Positions 16,689 through 25,780 of a stretch of DNA of 64,000 bases are shown piece by piece. Positions within the stretch are counted from its first letter, which is position 1; each line of letters starts with the position of its first letter. The notes under the pieces were generated by a model. It did not search any database and was not told the origin of the DNA. It saw nothing but the letters and a program-made list of their open reading frames with translations. The translations under genes were made by a program, and so were the position numbers. This stretch comes from an uncultured Oscillospiraceae bacterium (GTDB lineage Bacteria > Bacillota > Clostridia > Oscillospirales > Acutalibacteraceae), in the NCBI GenBank assembly GCA_900543795.1, contig UQSH01000004.1, forward strand, positions 1 to 64,000, read 5' to 3'.

Positions 16689-17261
16689 TTAATTTCTTTT
16701 TTTTAACTCTGAATTTAATATCTCATTAATTTCCATAACGGCCTTTTCAAGCTCGTTATTAACAACAACATAAGTGAATTTTGAAGAGGCTTCCATTTCC
16801 TCTTCGGCGATTTTAAGCCTGTTTTTGATAGCATCCTCGCTTTCGGTGTTGCGCTTTTTCAGCCTATGCTCAAGCGTTTCAATATCAGGAGGCATTAAGA
16901 AAATAGAAACTGCGCTCGGATAATTCTTCATTATCTTTTGAGCTCCCTTCCTTTCTATAATCAAAAAACAGATTTTGCCGTTATCAACCGCTTCAAGTGC
17001 AGGCGCAGACGGAGTTCCGTAGTAGCATCCGTTATATGAAGCGTATTCGAGGAAGCTATCCTCATCAATCATTTTTTCAAATTCCTCGGTTGTTTTGAAA
17101 TAATAATTTACTCCGTCAACCTCGCCTTTTCTCGGCGCGCGTGTTGTTGCGGAAATAGATTCGCAAACATCATTTCGGATTTTTGAAATTTCTTTAAAGA
17201 CAGTGTCCTTTCCGCAGCCGCTCGGAGCGGATAATATAACAATCATTCCCTTTTTATTCAC
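16689..17261 (-). CDS. gmk: Guanylate kinase
   Basis: Phosphorylates GMP to GDP with ATP. Motifs are [15 protein letters not shown] (P-loop, with Cys-Gly-Lys-Asp-Thr), [13 protein letters not shown] and GVNYYF. I place the start at a GTG at 17261 rather than at the upstream ATG of the open frame (17294), because GGAGG lies nine bases before that GTG. The resulting protein has 190 residues, normal for the family. The start overlaps the end of remA by 8 bases. Confidence 0.95.
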   Translation of the reverse strand: MNKKGMIVILSAPSGCGKDTVFKEISKIRNDVCESISATTRAPRKGEVDGVNYYFKTTEEFEKMIDEDSFLEYASYNGCYYGTPSAPALEAVDNGKICFLIIERKGAQKIMKNYPSAVSIFLMPPDIETLEHRLKKRNTESEDAIKNRLKIAEEEMEASSKFTYVVVNNELEKAVMEINEILNSELKKRN

Positions 17262-17505
17262 CAATATCAACCTCCGAGCCGAATTTTTGAGCAACTCTTT
17301 TTAAATCAAGATAAGACAAAACAACATTATCTGAATCGGTTATAATAACGCTCATTGTTTTTCTGCCGTGAGTTGCGTCTATTAGCACACCGTTTGATTT
17401 TGCCTCTTGAACAATGCGCTTAACGGGAGCAGATTCAGGGCTGACTATGGCAATAATTCTTTCGGCGTTAACAAGATTGCCGAAGCCGATATTAACTAAA
17501 TTCAT
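17254..17505 (-). CDS. remA: RemA-like regulator (DUF370)
   Basis: An 83-residue protein with the DUF370 signature [17 protein letters not shown] and [15 protein letters not shown]. In B. subtilis RemA is a ring-forming DNA-binding protein that activates extracellular matrix operons. Its role in Clostridia is less clear, but the yicC-remA-gmk order is widely conserved. The start is preceded by AAGGGTGAGG. Confidence 0.93.
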   Translation of the reverse strand: MNLVNIGFGNLVNAERIIAIVSPESAPVKRIVQEAKSNGVLIDATHGRKTMSVIITDSDNVVLSYLDLKRVAQKFGSEVDIGE

Positions 17506-17515
17506 AACCTCACCC

Positions 17516-18394
17516 TTATTCTATATTTTGAATTTGCTCGCGGATTTTTTCAACCTCTGCTTTAATATCAACAACCTTGCGTGCAATGTCAACATCATTA
17601 GCCTTTGAGCCGATTGTGTTTGCTTCCCTGTTTATCTCCTGAACAAGAAAATCCATTTTTCTGCCAACAGGCTCATCGCTTTCAAGGAAAGCGTTTAACT
17701 GCTCAATATGAGAGCGCAAACGGACTGTTTCCTCTGCAACGGCAACCTTATCGGCATAAACGGCAACCTCTTGAAGAATTCTTCCCTCATCAAGAGAAAC
17801 ATCGCCGAGAAGCTCGTGAACTCTTGCAACAAGCTTATCGTTATATTCCTTAACGGTTTGCGGTGAGCGGCTTTCAATGAAGGAAACACATTCAAGAATA
17901 AACTGACCTCTCGAATAAATATCAGCCTTCATTCGTTCGCCCTCTGTTTCACGCATTGAAATAAAGCTGTCAACCGCCTCGGAGCAAACCTCTTGAATAT
18001 AAGACCAAAGCCTTTCCTCGTCTTCCTCTGCCTTAGTAAGAACAAGAACATCGGGAAAACGGGAAATAGTTGACGAGCCGAAATCCTCTTTTAATTTATA
18101 TTCGCTTGAAATTTCTTTAAGCGCTTTAACATAGGCAGAAGCAAGCGTGTGATTAACAACAACCTGCGCATCCTCCGTTTTTAGTGCTTCAACGGTTAAA
18201 TAGCAATCAACCTTTCCTCTTGAAACCCTTGAATTTATATAGGATTTTAGCTTTTCCTCAGCAAAGGAATACTGCCTTGGAACACGGCAGTTAAATTCAA
18301 AATATCTGTGATTAACAGATTTGATTTCAACAGATATAACATAGCCGTTTATCTCCTTGGCGGCTCTGCCGAAACCCGTCATTGATTTAATCAT
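17516..18394 (-). CDS. yicC: YicC/YloC-family endoribonuclease
   Basis: A 292-residue protein beginning with the family hallmark [11 protein letters not shown] and containing [13 protein letters not shown]. The C-terminal part carries [20 protein letters not shown], broken here for length, and ends in a coiled segment. YicC proteins are RNases that act with PNPase on small RNAs. It is the first gene of the long minus-strand operon and has its own promoter 38 to 66 bases upstream. Confidence 0.95.
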   Translation of the reverse strand: MIKSMTGFGRAAKEINGYVISVEIKSVNHRYFEFNCRVPRQYSFAEEKLKSYINSRVSRGKVDCYLTVEALKTEDAQVVVNHTLASAYVKALKEISSEYKLKEDFGSSTISRFPDVLVLTKAEEDEERLWSYIQEVCSEAVDSFISMRETEGERMKADIYSRGQFILECVSFIESRSPQTVKEYNDKLVARVHELLGDVSLDEGRILQEVAVYADKVAVAEETVRLRSHIEQLNAFLESDEPVGRKMDFLVQEINREANTIGSKANDVDIARKVVDIKAEVEKIREQIQNIE

Positions 18395-18431
18395 ATTATG
18401 TGCCTTTCTAATATTGTTTTAAATTAGAAAT

Positions 18432-18460
18432 ATTATATTACTGCCGAATATAGAGGTCAA
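18432..18460 (-). promoter_or_regulatory. Sigma-A promoter of the yicC operon
   Basis: Minus strand TTGACC (18460-18455), a 17-base spacer and TATAAT (18437-18432). This is a near-consensus promoter at the head of the operon that runs to spoVM. Two tandem 20-bp repeats lie just upstream of the -35 box. Confidence 0.85.
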
Positions 18461-18465
18461 TAGTT

Positions 18466-18505
18466 TGTTAATAATTTATTTACAATATTAATATTTTATT
18501 TACAA
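18466..18505. repeat. Tandem 20-bp repeat upstream of the yicC promoter
   Basis: Two adjacent 20-bp copies (18466-18485 and 18486-18505) agree at 18 of 20 positions, each ending in ATTTACAA on the plus strand. The period is about two helical turns. They lie 5 bases upstream of the -35 box. They may be an operator pair or an AT-rich UP element. Confidence 0.6.
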
Positions 18506-18511
18506 TTCCAA

Positions 18512-18546
18512 ATATAAAAAGAGAGCAGAGGCATTACCCTCTGCTC
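18512..18546 (-). terminator. Terminator after the 40-codon peptide gene
   Basis: A perfect 9-bp stem (18523-18531 with 18538-18546, GAGCAGAGG and its complement) with a 6-base loop, followed on the minus strand by TCTCTTTTTATATTT. It separates the giant-protein locus from the yicC operon. Confidence 0.85.
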
Positions 18547-18553
18547 AATTTAA

Positions 18554-18676
18554 TTAAAACTCTATCTCCTCGCCGCCTTCTTCTATACCGCCGCCGGTTT
18601 CGGAAGAAACAGTTAAGATATAATCAATACAAAATTTATCAATCTCCGCATAAGGAGGCTCATAATATTTTTTCAT
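18554..18676 (-). CDS. 40-residue acidic Gly/Glu-rich peptide downstream of the giant protein
   Basis: A 40-codon gene with an ATG at 18676 and a perfect GAGGAGG ten bases upstream. It starts only 18 bases after the stop codon of the giant gene and is followed at once by a terminator, so it is clearly part of that transcript. The peptide begins MKKYYEPPYAEIDKF, continues CIDYILTVSSETGGG, and ends in an acidic tail rich in Glu and Gly (IEEGGEEIEF). There is no signal peptide or membrane helix. From memory, short proteins with an MKKxYxxPxxEIxxF start and a Gly-rich acidic end are common in gut Clostridia with no assigned function; this is a recollection, not a search. A leader-plus-core precursor peptide is one possibility. 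Confidence 0.7.
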   Translation of the reverse strand: MKKYYEPPYAEIDKFCIDYILTVSSETGGGIEEGGEEIEF

Positions 18677-18694
18677 ATTTTCTTTTCCTCCTCA

Positions 18695-21600
18695 TCAAGA
18701 TGCAGATTTTGAACAAATATTGCCGTAATCAATAGTTTGTATCAGGGTTCCCTGATTAATATTACCGCTATTAATTGTCGGATTATAACTATATTTTACA
18801 TAAGCACGAGCATTAACTGCCTTTGTTGTGTTAAACCTCAAATAATACTGATCTGTATCAACAGGGTTTTTCGCAACCAAACTGTTAACGCCTGTACCTC
18901 CGATTATAAGAGTATCTGTTGAATTCGCAGTTGTTGAATAAACAGTTCCCACTTCAGTTATCGTTACACCGCAGGTACCCTGCGTTACACCGCTATAAAC
19001 AGTAAACTTTCCATCAACATACAAGCTAATAGAATATACAAACGGAAGCTTTGAATTAAGCTTTCTGATCATTTCACTGTCAGAAATAACATTGCCGTTA
19101 ACCTTATACACTCCATCAACAAAGCTAATTGAATAGAAGGCTGCATCGCCAACAGCGTAAAACGCATATTCATCATCATAAGTTACAACAGAATAAGTTG
19201 AATCGGGATTAAGAATTGCAAGAGCATAAGAACCGGCAGATTTTGAAGCAACTGCTTTTGAATCATAATAAAGCTCTTTGCCGTCAACACCTTTAATAGC
19301 AACTCCGTCAACGGTAACAACATAAGGACTGCTTGTGTTGACATATTTAGGAGTAAGAACAACAACGGAATTTGAATCTTTAATGTCTGCTAAGGTATAG
19401 GTTCCGTTATTACTTGCCAAGCCATTTATATTCCAACCGTTAAATGCGTAATACGGTATCGTATCCAAAGCAACAGTTGAGAAGCCGCCGATTGTGTATG
19501 AACCATCAGCAAGAACGATTTGAGTTTGCTCTGAAACGCTGTATTCCTGAACGGTATTGCCGTAAATATTCTGAATTTGAACCTTAACATTACCGGAAAC
19601 ATCAGCATCATTTGAACAATATACCTCAATAACAACATCGCTTTGAATCTTCGTTGTGTAAGAAGAAGCTGATGGAATTGTCATTTCAGTGCCGTTTGCA
19701 GAAACAACCCATTTATAAGATGTGTATCCGACAGGAACGGTTTTAGTTACAGATTGACCGTAATAAGCAGTAGATATTTCGTTGCTTCCAACCTGCACCT
19801 CGCTGCCTGTTTCGTTACTGTAAACTTTAAACGTTACATTATAAGATCTTCTGCTTGTTGTTTCATCATTATTAACAGTCTGCAATGCTGTAAGAATATT
19901 TGTTGTTGTGTTGTCAAGAACATCTTGAGCAGATTCTCCTGTGTTCTTATAAATTACATTACCAACATTAACATAAGCCGTATTATTAACTGAATAACTC
20001 GGAGTTGTGCAAACCTCTGAATTTACATTAGAAACACCGGTGCTGAACGGTTGCTGAACAGTAGGAACACCTTGAACATTTAATGTGTCATAAATAGAGC
20101 TACCAGAGCCAAGATATTCGTCTGAAAAAGCCGCAATATCTTGATATTTAATAAGGTCTATCGTTGCATCATAGGCTGTATAATCAGCAACAGGATCAAG
20201 ATTAGTGTTTGTATCCTTTAACGCATTACCTGCAGAATTAATTGCAATCTGGGAGCTTGAATACTCAAAGCTATCTCCAACTGTTGCCGGATTATAAACT
20301 GCAGTAACATAATATCTGTGGCCGTTAAGCTGAGTGGTTACACCGTTTATCTTTACGAAATCACCTGTATTAAATTGTGAAGGATTTGCATCATCTGCTT
20401 TGTCATAGAACACGCCAACGAATGTATAATGATCAATTACCTGCGAATTTGAGGTTACAATATTTCCGCTTTGATCATAAGCAATATAGGGACCATCACC
20501 CTTTAATTCATACTTTGCTTTATACATATTTGTGTCATATCTGTAAGCAGCATCTTTTTGATGCCAAATATCTGCATTGCTATATGCTTCTGTAAATGCT
20601 TTCCATGTTCCGTAAGCATAAATTTGTCCGTTGCTGTTAACATTATTTGAATTATAATTAGATTTAACAGATGTATTGGAAATAGCCAAATCAACTGAGG
20701 AATAATCAGCAATTTCCATTAAAACAGCCTTTGCATCATTTATATGCTTAACAAGAATATTTACTTGCTCCTGACTTGTTGCATAAGGCATATCGGGAGC
20801 ATCGGGGTCGTTATTTGCCTTCGGATCAAGAGAAGCAAAATGCTCTTTGATAGCATTTACTGCTGTTTCATAGGCTTTCCAAGAAGAAAGAGTGTATTTA
20901 TGCTCTACTCCCTGAGTATCCACATAAGAAACAACGCCTGTTGATTCGTCCTTAACAATTTCATTAAGGAATGTCTGCTCACTTTCGGCAGAGGAAAGTG
21001 CACCGGAATAATCGGCTTTGCGTTCTATTTTACTTACATCAACACCTTTAAGAGTGTTTACCTTCTTTAAAAGAGTAGTTGATAAGTTTTCCGCTTCACT
21101 GTAGCCGTTAAGAATGTATGATTGAGAAGTAAGAGCATCATAGGCGTTGAGAAGCTCAAAAACATCTTCGGGGTTATAATTTGTTATAGCTCCAAGAATA
21201 CTTTGCCTTTGGTCATCTAAAAGAGCAGTTCTAACCGGATCAAAATTGATAACCTTTATTGTTCCAAGCTCGCCTACATAAAAGTTATTGTAACCCTTGC
21301 GCCCAGCCAAACCGGTCCAATAAGTATATGCACCGAATAAAACATCGCTGTAAGATGTTAAATAATCATTAACCTTAGTTCCCGATGTTGTTGGATTACC
21401 GGTATAATTCAAATAGTTTGAACCGTATCTCCATTCATTTACACCCGTTCTAACACCATTAGTACCATAATCGCCTTTAACACCATTTAAACTCCATTGA
21501 GGAGTTGTATCATAATACCAATCAGCGGTTTGGGAATTTGAAATACGCCATGTTTTATCAGAATTACTTCCGAGAGAAAGATAATTTGAGGCTTTTGTAA

Positions 21601-24600
21601 CATTTGTATCGGTAGGAATATATATAGCCTGTTGATAAATTGTTGTATTACCATTTTTATATATTCCGCCATTGATAGGAGCTGTTGGAGTATCTCCTTC
21701 TATTCCGGTATAAAGCCAAACAAAGTTAATATTCGAAACACGAGCATTAACATTATCAGAGGTTCCGGTGCCTCCTGAGGTTGCATTTTTAGAGCCATTA
21801 TACATTTCTCTAAATGTTCCAAGAGCGGGCTTTGTAAGCAAATTATTAGTATATTTGCCGGAAATTGAATTAGTAAAGTTTGCATATTCGGAAGCGGCAA
21901 TTCCATCAATGGTTTGGGGCTTTTTATATTCCTTCATTGCGTTTATTGCATTAACAAGATTTGTAAACAATTCAACAACCTTTACGGAATCAAATGCAAC
22001 GCCGCCGTATTTCATTGCATCCTCATAACGAACAACGGCATCATAGGCTTTATATGCTTCTGCCATATTTGTATAAACAAAATCACTGCTATCCTTGATG
22101 TTGTCCATTGCATCAACATACCTTTTCTTTGCGATATCAATTAATGTTCCCGCAATTGCAAGGCAATCGTTTTGATATACACTCTTTGCAGAATAAACTT
22201 CGTTGAATATAGTGAAATCATCCATATAGCCATTTGAAGCGTTTGACCAATAACCGCAGGAATTTCCATAATGAACAGTCCAATCATTTTGGAAATAATC
22301 ATGTAAAGAATAGCCGGCAGTCTTTGCATTCGCTTCTGTATAATAATTTATCTTTTTAGTAAGAACACCGTCAAGATAAATATAGATATAATCATAGGTT
22401 CCGTTCGGAACAATCTGAACGGTAATGTGGTTCCAATCATTAGCCTTTAATCCGCCTTCGCCGAACACTGCGGATGCGTTTATATAGTTATCGTCTTGCG
22501 TTGAGGCGTCGTAAGCGAAATGCAGATTGCCATCTTCAAGAAGTTCAAAATACCTTCTGGCAAAGGTTGTGTTATCATTACCGATATTAAAAATAGTTTC
22601 TCCGGTAGTTATTGTTTCTCCGGGATTATACCAAAGTGAAATAGTATAGCCTTTCAACGAAGCAGTTGATGAGCCGCTATATGTTGCAGGGTTGTGAGCT
22701 TCAACTCCTCCTGCAACACTTAAAACATTATTGTGAATTGTTGCAGGGTCCTGAACGGTAGCAGTGCCATAATTTGTTTTTGGATAAACAGAAGCATCCG
22801 TGCCCTTTGCAATATCCTCCATAGGATCATAATATTTCTTTGAATTTGTGTTAACGCTTTCTCCGGGTATATAGTTCTCAAGAGCGTCAAGAGAATCAAT
22901 AATATCTTGTGTTGAAAGGGCTCTTCCGTAAATACGGAAATCAGAAATATAACCGTCAAGCATACCGTCAGCAGCATAAGAGGAAACGCCGAAATATAAA
23001 TTTCCGTTCTTCATATTACTGAACATTGCCTCATTAAGAGAAGGCATATCATTAGGCGAACCGGCTTTAGTTACACTTTCTCCGTTTTTAGCGTAAACTG
23101 TTTTTAAAAGCGATCCGTCAACATAGAAATTAATAAATCCATTAACAACGGTCATTGTGTACAAATGCCATGCACCGCCATAAGTTGAGCCTTTATAACC
23201 GTTAGCAATTTTAACCTCACCGTTGTTTGCACCGCCATATTCCATATTGGCCGCACAGTAAACATAGGCTGAATTTCGTTGCGTGTTACCGGGTAGGGTT
23301 CCATCTGAATCCCAAGCAAGTGTTCCGGCTTCCTTATCCGACCAATCGAAGAAACGGCCCGTTCCGTTAGAACCATCGACCGGGCTTGCATTGTTTGCAT
23401 AACCGTACCACGAGAATGTAACACCGTCTTTTGCAGTGATATTACTAAACATATTAGAGGTGTTAATTTTTTCATAGGTACCCGACTGCGTGCTTGAGCT
23501 TCCGCCTGTAAACTGAGCGCAAACCTTACCGCTTAAATCCTGAACAGCAGTAACACCTGAATTAGTTAGAGTATTGCCATTTCCTGTTGCATCATAGGTT
23601 ACATCGTCAGTCGTGAAATAACGAGCAAGCAAATAATCGTTAACGGTTTTACCCTGTTCAACACCTGTATAATCATAGGTTGCTTTACCAAAGGCTTTAA
23701 CGAGCTTATTATACTGATCTGTTGTTATATTCATAACAGAACCATGTCTGGGATACAAATGGTTTATGTTCAAGGCTTTATTTTGGTTATTTTGGAATCC
23801 GCTCAAGCTATTCGAGCTATATGCTGCGAAGAATGATCTTGAACTTGAATAGTGGTCGGCAAGAAGCACATACTCGCCCGTTGCTTGGATTCGATAAACC
23901 TGCGGACCTTCAAAGTAACTGCTATAATCAGTGTCTGTAAATTCAACAAATGTACTATAAGGACCGTTTGCATTCTCTGATGTTGCATAGCCAATCTTAT
24001 CGCTCGAATCGTCCTTATACCAGAGATAATAAAACTGACCGTCATAGGTAATATCGCCGTCAATATTATCGCCGGTTGTTGTTAGCAGCTGCTTTGGTTC
24101 GGTTAGGAAGGTTTTAAAATCATCGGTATAAACATAGTGCATATATGTTCCGCCGTTAATATAACCGACCGCCCAATAAAGCATATAATGACCTGCATTT
24201 TTATCATAAATTGCCTGGGGAGCCCACGCACGTGAAACAGAGCCGCCGCAAAGAGAACCAACTAAAGATTGAGTATCAATATTCCAAGGTTGAGCAGTTG
24301 CAATATCGGCAAGATCATTCAAATGCCAAACAAGAAGCTTGGAGTTATTTCCCCAGTTTGAACCGTTTTCGGTATTCAAATCCGTTGCAAGAATATAATA
24401 TGTTCCGTCTTCCGCTTGAAAAGCATACGGATCACGAACATGACCGGACGCCGCAACACCGGAATTGTCCGGATATGATTCAAGAGAGCCGGAAATAACA
24501 GATGTGTCCCAAACAGGATTGTTACCGTTTAACGCCTCAAAGTTATATCCATCATCGGAAACAGCCATATGAAGAGTTTCTCCTTCGGTTGAGTTTCCGG

Positions 24601-25492
24601 TAAAATAAGTAAACAAATACTTATTCTTTGTTGAATCCTGATTTACTGATTCGATATTTTCAGAGCCCGTATAAAAAGATACAGACTTATAGCGAATATC
24701 ATGCATAAAATAATCGTTATCATCAGAACCAAGCATAATGTTATTAATATTTGCGGTATCAAGTGTATGCTTACCGCCATAAATTGTTTCAATAACAACG
24801 CCTTCATCATCGGTAATAAAGGTTCTAACATAGCCGTTAGAATATGTCATAACATAATGGTAATCAACACCGGTAGTTAAATACATTGACTCAGTTGATA
24901 TGGATCTATTAGCGGCACCCGAAGTATATCCTGTTCCGCCAACATGAACACGACCATAGGCATCCTGTGCAAATACATTATTATTCCACATATCTGATGT
25001 TCCCATACCAAGAGTTGGAGAAGTTCCAAGTTTGAAGAAGCAGTATTCATCAGTTCCGGTGGTTATAGTAAAATCTTGATAAAAAGAGAATTCAAGATCA
25101 ATCTTAAAGCAATCAAGACCGGTAACAGGGGTGGTTGTGCTGCCGCTATAATTTGTTAAATACATATAGCCGTCTCGAATTAAAGTTCCCTTTGTTCCGC
25201 AATCAAGCGTAGTTGTTGTTCCACTCCAAAGATTAATATTCCAAGACATTCCGTAATCTGTTTGAAGCAGCTTATTAGCCTGAGATCCGGTAAAGCTTGT
25301 GTAATCTCCGTTAGCAGCACCACTGCCCCAGCAGGTATTTGAAGAATCTGTTCCGGCAGGATAAGTAAAGTCAGACGAAGCAAATTCAGTCCAATCAGTA
25401 GGTGCAGCATAAACTGTCATTGGAATGCATGAAGCAAGCATCATAACCGCAAGAAATAAAGAAAGTATCTTTTTTGAAGCTGACTTTTTCAT
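18695..25492 (-). CDS. Giant secreted multidomain GH43 / LamG protein
   Basis: About 2265 residues. It has a Sec signal peptide (about 1-29, cleaved near VYAA). A concanavalin-like domain follows at about 100-275, then a GH43-type five-bladed propeller (about 290-600) with the expected residues: base Asp354 in HVRDPYAF, Asp478 in NIDGD and general acid Glu528 in FEGPQVY. LamG-like domains lie at about 620-870 and 885-1110. The rest includes helical FIVAR-like stretches (about 1115-1195 and 1430-1900), an unassigned beta region (about 1200-1430), and beta-rich Ser/Thr/Tyr modules to the end. GH43 enzymes usually cut arabinan or xylan side chains; the substrate here is unknown. No LPxTG motif, dockerin, SLH or LysM anchor is seen, and the C-terminus is simply CSKSAS. 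ATG 25492 is chosen for its AGGAGG. Confidence 0.88.
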   Translation of the reverse strand: MKKSASKKILSLFLAVMMLASCIPMTVYAAPTDWTEFASSDFTYPAGTDSSNTCWGSGAANGDYTSFTGSQANKLLQTDYGMSWNINLWSGTTTTLDCGTKGTLIRDGYMYLTNYSGSTTTPVTGLDCFKIDLEFSFYQDFTITTGTDEYCFFKLGTSPTLGMGTSDMWNNNVFAQDAYGRVHVGGTGYTSGAANRSISTESMYLTTGVDYHYVMTYSNGYVRTFITDDEGVVIETIYGGKHTLDTANINNIMLGSDDNDYFMHDIRYKSVSFYTGSENIESVNQDSTKNKYLFTYFTGNSTEGETLHMAVSDDGYNFEALNGNNPVWDTSVISGSLESYPDNSGVAASGHVRDPYAFQAEDGTYYILATDLNTENGSNWGNNSKLLVWHLNDLADIATAQPWNIDTQSLVGSLCGGSVSRAWAPQAIYDKNAGHYMLYWAVGYINGGTYMHYVYTDDFKTFLTEPKQLLTTTGDNIDGDITYDGQFYYLWYKDDSSDKIGYATSENANGPYSTFVEFTDTDYSSYFEGPQVYRIQATGEYVLLADHYSSSRSFFAAYSSNSLSGFQNNQNKALNINHLYPRHGSVMNITTDQYNKLVKAFGKATYDYTGVEQGKTVNDYLLARYFTTDDVTYDATGNGNTLTNSGVTAVQDLSGKVCAQFTGGSSSTQSGTYEKINTSNMFSNITAKDGVTFSWYGYANNASPVDGSNGTGRFFDWSDKEAGTLAWDSDGTLPGNTQRNSAYVYCAANMEYGGANNGEVKIANGYKGSTYGGAWHLYTMTVVNGFINFYVDGSLLKTVYAKNGESVTKAGSPNDMPSLNEAMFSNMKNGNLYFGVSSYAADGMLDGYISDFRIYGRALSTQDIIDSLDALENYIPGESVNTNSKKYYDPMEDIAKGTDASVYPKTNYGTATVQDPATIHNNVLSVAGGVEAHNPATYSGSSTASLKGYTISLWYNPGETITTGETIFNIGNDNTTFARRYFELLEDGNLHFAYDASTQDDNYINASAVFGEGGLKANDWNHITVQIVPNGTYDYIYIYLDGVLTKKINYYTEANAKTAGYSLHDYFQNDWTVHYGNSCGYWSNASNGYMDDFTIFNEVYSAKSVYQNDCLAIAGTLIDIAKKRYVDAMDNIKDSSDFVYTNMAEAYKAYDAVVRYEDAMKYGGVAFDSVKVVELFTNLVNAINAMKEYKKPQTIDGIAASEYANFTNSISGKYTNNLLTKPALGTFREMYNGSKNATSGGTGTSDNVNARVSNINFVWLYTGIEGDTPTAPINGGIYKNGNTTIYQQAIYIPTDTNVTKASNYLSLGSNSDKTWRISNSQTADWYYDTTPQWSLNGVKGDYGTNGVRTGVNEWRYGSNYLNYTGNPTTSGTKVNDYLTSYSDVLFGAYTYWTGLAGRKGYNNFYVGELGTIKVINFDPVRTALLDDQRQSILGAITNYNPEDVFELLNAYDALTSQSYILNGYSEAENLSTTLLKKVNTLKGVDVSKIERKADYSGALSSAESEQTFLNEIVKDESTGVVSYVDTQGVEHKYTLSSWKAYETAVNAIKEHFASLDPKANNDPDAPDMPYATSQEQVNILVKHINDAKAVLMEIADYSSVDLAISNTSVKSNYNSNNVNSNGQIYAYGTWKAFTEAYSNADIWHQKDAAYRYDTNMYKAKYELKGDGPYIAYDQSGNIVTSNSQVIDHYTFVGVFYDKADDANPSQFNTGDFVKINGVTTQLNGHRYYVTAVYNPATVGDSFEYSSSQIAINSAGNALKDTNTNLDPVADYTAYDATIDLIKYQDIAAFSDEYLGSGSSIYDTLNVQGVPTVQQPFSTGVSNVNSEVCTTPSYSVNNTAYVNVGNVIYKNTGESAQDVLDNTTTNILTALQTVNNDETTSRRSYNVTFKVYSNETGSEVQVGSNEISTAYYGQSVTKTVPVGYTSYKWVVSANGTEMTIPSASSYTTKIQSDVVIEVYCSNDADVSGNVKVQIQNIYGNTVQEYSVSEQTQIVLADGSYTIGGFSTVALDTIPYYAFNGWNINGLASNNGTYTLADIKDSNSVVVLTPKYVNTSSPYVVTVDGVAIKGVDGKELYYDSKAVASKSAGSYALAILNPDSTYSVVTYDDEYAFYAVGDAAFYSISFVDGVYKVNGNVISDSEMIRKLNSKLPFVYSISLYVDGKFTVYSGVTQGTCGVTITEVGTVYSTTANSTDTLIIGGTGVNSLVAKNPVDTDQYYLRFNTTKAVNARAYVKYSYNPTINSGNINQGTLIQTIDYGNICSKSAS

Positions 25493-25618
25493 AAATAAAA
25501 AACCTCCTATTTTACTTGAAAGCATAGAAATACTGCGGATTTACTGACTGCATCCGAGCATTATTTTACTTTCAGTTTGAACGCAATATATTAATATGCG
25601 CAAAATTATACGCAATAA

Positions 25619-25647
25619 TTATAATTTATAATTTTAATCTTGTCAAC
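25619..25647 (-). promoter_or_regulatory. Perfect-consensus sigma-A promoter of the giant GH43 gene
   Basis: Minus strand TTGACA (25647-25642), exactly 17 bases, then TATAAT (25624-25619). Both hexamers match consensus at every base. The leader from here to the ATG at 25492 is about 120 bases. Confidence 0.92.
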
Positions 25648-25664
25648 TATAATTATGAATAATT

Positions 25665-25691
25665 TGTAAATTTTACAATTTGTTTTACAAA
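25665..25691. promoter_or_regulatory. Candidate operator pair upstream of the giant-gene promoter
   Basis: A perfect 15-bp palindrome, TTGTAAA-T-TTTACAA (25665-25679), is followed by a second, shorter dyad TTGT-TTT-ACAA (25681-25691). Both lie upstream of the -35 box (about 18 to 44 bases away), where an activator or an upstream repressor site could sit. The protein that binds is unknown; the WYL regulator next door is a candidate by position only. Confidence 0.5.
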
Positions 25692-25713
25692 AAGACAATT
25701 TATGTAAGAATTA

Positions 25714-25747
25714 ACAAAAAAAGAGGCTGAAAAATCAACCTCTTTTA
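25714..25747 (-). terminator. Terminator after the WYL regulator gene
   Basis: A 12-bp stem with one wobble pair (25720-25731 with 25736-25747, AAAAGAGG core) and a 4-base loop, followed on the minus strand by TTTTTTTGTT. It closes the WYL gene transcript. Confidence 0.85.
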
Positions 25748-25780
25748 TCGACAGATTATAAATGATTAAGCTTATAATAA

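Noticed and set aside
18695..18800. C-terminal anchor (LPxTG, dockerin, SLH) in the giant protein
   Set aside because: I looked through the end of the protein; none of these motifs is present.
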